Assembly: GCF_006716185.1 (NCBI RefSeq) | Contig: NZ_VFOP01000001.1 | Span: 806,001 to 870,000, forward strand | Length of the DNA: 64,000 bases | Direction of reading: 5' to 3' | DNA from: Ornithinicoccus hortensis | GTDB taxonomy: Bacteria; Actinomycetota; Actinomycetes; Actinomycetales; Dermatophilaceae | In this document: positions 61,455 to 64,000 of the stretch, one piece after another | Numbering within the stretch: position 1 is the stretch's first letter | How the letters are laid out: every line of letters starts with the position of its first letter | Program-made: the position numbers and the translations under genes | Notes under the pieces: generated by a model | What the model saw: the letters and a program-made list of their open reading frames with translations, nothing else | Database searches by the model: none | What the model was told of the DNA's origin: nothing

Positions 61455-61502
61455 ATGCATCTCAGCATCGTACTTATTACCAAGGGGCGCGTCAGCCGGT
61501 AG
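61455..61502 (+). CDS. ilvB leader peptide MHLSIVLITKGRVSR
   Basis: Fifteen codons and TAG. Six of the 15 residues are branched-chain (Leu, Ile, Val, Leu, Ile, Val), the composition expected of an attenuator peptide for an isoleucine-valine-leucine operon. It is followed by a terminator hairpin with a T run and then ilvB. Low charged branched-chain tRNA would stall the ribosome and favour read-through (established mechanism for such leaders). Confidence 0.85.
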   Translation: MHLSIVLITKGRVSR

Positions 61503-61521
61503 CCATACCGAGACGCGTCCT

Positions 61522-61555
61522 CCCTCCGTTTGCCCACCGGGCCGGAGGGTTTTTT
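61522..61555 (+). terminator. ilv attenuator terminator
   Basis: Stem CCCTCCG (61522-61528) with CGGAGGG (61543-61549), an inner GCCC/GGGC pair, then six T at 61550-61555. An upstream pair CGCGTC (61488-61493) and GACGCG (61511-61516) overlaps the leader-peptide end and could act as the competing structure. Confidence 0.85.
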
Positions 61556-61634
61556 GTTGCCCGGACAGAAACCACCACCCAGACCGACCACCGAGAAACG
61601 CCCCCGAGCACCACCCGCAGACGAGGAAGAACAG

Positions 61635-63380
61635 ATGACCGCACAGACCGCCGTCGCTCAGGCGACCGGGGCACAGACCCTGGTCTCTACCCTGCAGAGC
61701 GTCGGGGTAGAGCACATCTTCGGCCTACCCGGAGGGGCGGTCCTCCCGCTCTACGACGCGCTGTACCAGGCGCCGGGCCTGCGGCACGTCCTGGTCCGCC
61801 ACGAGCAGGGCGCCGGCCACGCCGCCCAGGGCTACGCGATGGCCACCGGCAAGGTCGGCGTCTGCCTGGCCACGAGTGGCCCGGGTGCCACCAACCTGGT
61901 GACGCCACTGGCCGACGCCAACATGGACTCGGTGCCGATGGTGGCCATCACCGGCAACGTCCCCAGCGGCGCGATCGGCTCTGACGCCTTCCAGGAGGCC
62001 GACATCCGCAGCATCGCGATGCCGGTGACCAAGCACTCCTTCCTGGTGACCGACCCGGACCAGATCGCCGGCACCGTCCGTGCGGCCTTCCACCTAGCCG
62101 CCAGCGGCCGCCCCGGCCCCGTGCTGGTGGACGTCTCCAAGGACGCCTTCACCGCGCTGACCAGTGGGACCGAGGCGCCGTTGGCGATGACCGGCTACAA
62201 CCCGCAGACCACGGCGGCACCCGAGGCGGTCCGGGACGCGGCCGCGATGGTGCGGGCCGCGCGCAAGCCGGTCCTGTACGTCGGGGGCGGCACCCTGAAG
62301 GCCGGGGCGCACGCCGAGCTGCGGGCCCTGGCAGACCTGACCGGGATCCCGGTCGTGACCACCCTGATGGCCAGGGGCGTGTTCCCGGACAGCCACCCCC
62401 AGCACATGGGGATGCCGGGGATGCACGGCTCGGTCACCGCGGTCGCGGCCCTTCAGAAGTCCGACCTGATCGTCAGCCTGGGCGCCCGCTTCGACGACCG
62501 GGTCACCGGTCAGCGCGAGTCGTTCGCCCCGCACGCCAAGGTGGTCCACGCCGACATCGACCCCTCGGAGATCAACAAGGTCCGGCACGCGGACGTCGCC
62601 CTGGTCGGCGACTGCAAGGAGACCATCGCCGCGCTGACCCAGGAACTGGTGGGTGGGGAGGGTGGGGCCGACTACGCCGAGTGGCTGGCCTTCCTGTCCC
62701 GGATGCGGATGCGGTACCCGGTCGGCTACGACATCCCCGCCGACGGGTCGGTCAGCCCGCAGCAGGTGATCGAGCGGATCGGTCAGATCGCCGGGCCGGA
62801 TGCCGTCTACGCCTCCGGGGTCGGGCAGCACCAGATGTGGGCCGCGCACTTCCTGGGCTTCGAGAAGCCCCGCACCTGGCTGAACTCCGGTGGTCTGGGC
62901 ACCATGGGGTATGCGGTCCCGGCCGCGATGGGCGCCAAGCTGGGCCGGCCGGAGGCCACCGTGTGGGCCATCGACGGCGACGGCTGCTTCCAGATGACCA
63001 ACCAGGAGCTGGCCACCTGCGCCGTCGAGGGCATCCCGATCAAGGTCGCCGTCATCAACAACGGCGCCCTGGGCATGGTCCGCCAGTGGCAGACCCTGTT
63101 CTACGACCAGCGCTACAGCCACTCCACGCTGCACTCCACCCAGGTGCCCGACTTCGTCGGCCTGTCCCGGGCGCTGGGTTGCGTCGGCCTGCTCTGCGAT
63201 CGCCCCGAGGACGTGGACGCCACGATCCACCGGGCGATGGAGATCGACGACCAGCCGGTCGTCGTGGACTTCCGGGTCAGCCAGGAGGCGCAGGTCTGGC
63301 CGATGGTCGCCTCCGGCACCAGCAACGACGCCATCCAGTACGCCAAGGGCATGGCCCCCGTCTTCGAGGAGGACGACTGA
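61635..63380 (+). CDS. ilvB: acetolactate synthase large subunit
   Basis: 581 residues. ATG at 61635 follows GAGGAAGA. ThDP enzyme: catalytic Glu in [17 protein letters not shown]/ThDP domains with GTKL-like segments, ThDP motif [17 protein letters not shown], and substrate region [14 protein letters not shown]. First step of branched-chain amino-acid synthesis. Overlaps or nearly abuts ilvN; ilvC follows. Confidence 0.96.
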   Translation: MTAQTAVAQATGAQTLVSTLQSVGVEHIFGLPGGAVLPLYDALYQAPGLRHVLVRHEQGAGHAAQGYAMATGKVGVCLATSGPGATNLVTPLADANMDSVPMVAITGNVPSGAIGSDAFQEADIRSIAMPVTKHSFLVTDPDQIAGTVRAAFHLAASGRPGPVLVDVSKDAFTALTSGTEAPLAMTGYNPQTTAAPEAVRDAAAMVRAARKPVLYVGGGTLKAGAHAELRALADLTGIPVVTTLMARGVFPDSHPQHMGMPGMHGSVTAVAALQKSDLIVSLGARFDDRVTGQRESFAPHAKVVHADIDPSEINKVRHADVALVGDCKETIAALTQELVGGEGGADYAEWLAFLSRMRMRYPVGYDIPADGSVSPQQVIERIGQIAGPDAVYASGVGQHQMWAAHFLGFEKPRTWLNSGGLGTMGYAVPAAMGAKLGRPEATVWAIDGDGCFQMTNQELATCAVEGIPIKVAVINNGALGMVRQWQTLFYDQRYSHSTLHSTQVPDFVGLSRALGCVGLLCDRPEDVDATIHRAMEIDDQPVVVDFRVSQEAQVWPMVASGTSNDAIQYAKGMAPVFEEDD

Positions 63381-63457
63381 TGACCACCCTGACCACCCGT
63401 CCCACCGACCGCACGACCCACCCCCGACCGCGCACCACCCCACGAGAGGCACCCGCC

Positions 63458-63778
63458 ATGAGCCGTCACGCACTGTCCGTCCTGGTCGAGAACAACCCCG
63501 GGGTCCTGGCCCGGGTCTCGGTCCTGTTCGCCCGCCGCAGCTTCAACATCGACCACCTGGTGGTCGGCCCCACCCAGGACCCGAAGGTCTCCCGGATGAC
63601 CATCGTGGTCAACGTCGGCGCCGAGCAGCTGCACAAGGTCACCAGCCAGCTGGACAAGCTGATCGAGGTGATCCACATCGAGGAGCTGGAGGACGCCACC
63701 GCGATCCGGGACCAGCTGTGGGCGATCAACGACAACGGCCCGCGGCCGGTCGGCGCGATGGCCGCCGCCTGGGGCTGA
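63458..63778 (+). CDS. ilvN: acetolactate synthase small subunit, short (ACT-only) form
   Basis: 106 residues from ATG 63458 (AGAGG upstream), the family-typical MSRHxLSVLVE start. An alternative ATG at 63380 overlaps the ilvB stop (TGATG) with a good GGAGG and would add 26 Thr/Pro/Arg-rich residues. The ACT domain (LSVLVENNPGVLARVSVLF, SRMTIVVNV, LDKLIEVIHIEEL) is complete, but the protein stops after about 30 further residues, where most actinobacterial IlvN proteins (about 165-175 residues) carry a second C-terminal domain. There is no room for it before ilvC. It should still confer feedback regulation on IlvB. Confidence 0.88.
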   Translation: MSRHALSVLVENNPGVLARVSVLFARRSFNIDHLVVGPTQDPKVSRMTIVVNVGAEQLHKVTSQLDKLIEVIHIEELEDATAIRDQLWAINDNGPRPVGAMAAAWG

Positions 63779-63877
63779 GCGACCCCCGGACCGGTCCCGC
63801 ACACCACCTCGGGGTGCCGCTCCGTAGGGTGGGGTCGTCCCACCCGCCGCGCCCGACACCCACTGACAACCCCCTGA

Positions 63878-64000
<123 letters not shown>

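Overview
The window is about 64 kb of high-GC chromosome from an actinobacterium. High GC, actinobacterial families (DUF3073, SCP-like protein beside purF, PspC-type sensor), a SAM-IV riboswitch, an ilvB leader peptide and many leaderless start codons point to Micrococcales. An Intrasporangiaceae/Ornithinimicrobiaceae-type organism is my best inference. I see no transposase, integrase, phage or CRISPR, so this is core chromosome with some lineage-specific surface loci.

The most interesting locus is 1.2-12.5 kb, on the minus strand. Seven genes form two transcription units, each headed by a cobalamin riboswitch. They encode an ECF-type vitamin transporter (S component, fused double ATPase, EcfT) and four exported proteins. 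The exported proteins carry only two kinds of ligand-binding domain: an alpha/alpha-toroid like the N-terminal domain of animal transcobalamin/intrinsic factor, and a DUF4430-like domain like its C-terminal domain. Each half occurs once on a cell-wall-binding (CWB2) protein and once on a membrane-anchored protein. I read this as a split, two-layer transcobalamin-like B12 capture system feeding an ECF importer.

From 12.5 to 16.6 kb lie an SRPBCC protein, a LytR_C membrane protein, a small conserved protein, a HerA-like ATPase, tRNA-Ser(GGA) and an atypical response regulator without its phospho-acceptor. From 16.7 to 25.3 kb lie a 2,581-residue vWA surface protein with eight stalk repeats and a class E/F-like sortase, followed by SRP RNA.

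From 25.5 to 33.2 kb come a YfbK-like vWA lipoprotein, a zinc alcohol dehydrogenase, arginine deiminase, an SCP-like protein, a small membrane protein, purF and purM. From 33.2 to 43.2 kb come a secreted propeller, an ABC exporter with DUF3073, a CopC-domain protein divergent from YigZ, an ATP-grasp ligase divergent from a HEGMH lipoprotein, and an SPFH/NfeD pair.

From 43.2 to 46.3 kb lies metY-metX under a SAM-IV riboswitch, with an eight-residue Cys/Met upstream ORF. From 46.3 to 53.7 kb come lipoproteins and a divergent PspC envelope-stress module with a histidine kinase and LuxR-type regulator. From 53.8 to 58.4 kb come an MFS transporter, an NTF2-like protein, an amino-acid dehydrogenase, a YqeB-like protein and lpdA. 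The window ends with an NB-ARC/TPR protein and the ilvB-ilvN-ilvC operon, which has a leaderless leader peptide (rich in Leu/Ile/Val) and an attenuator.
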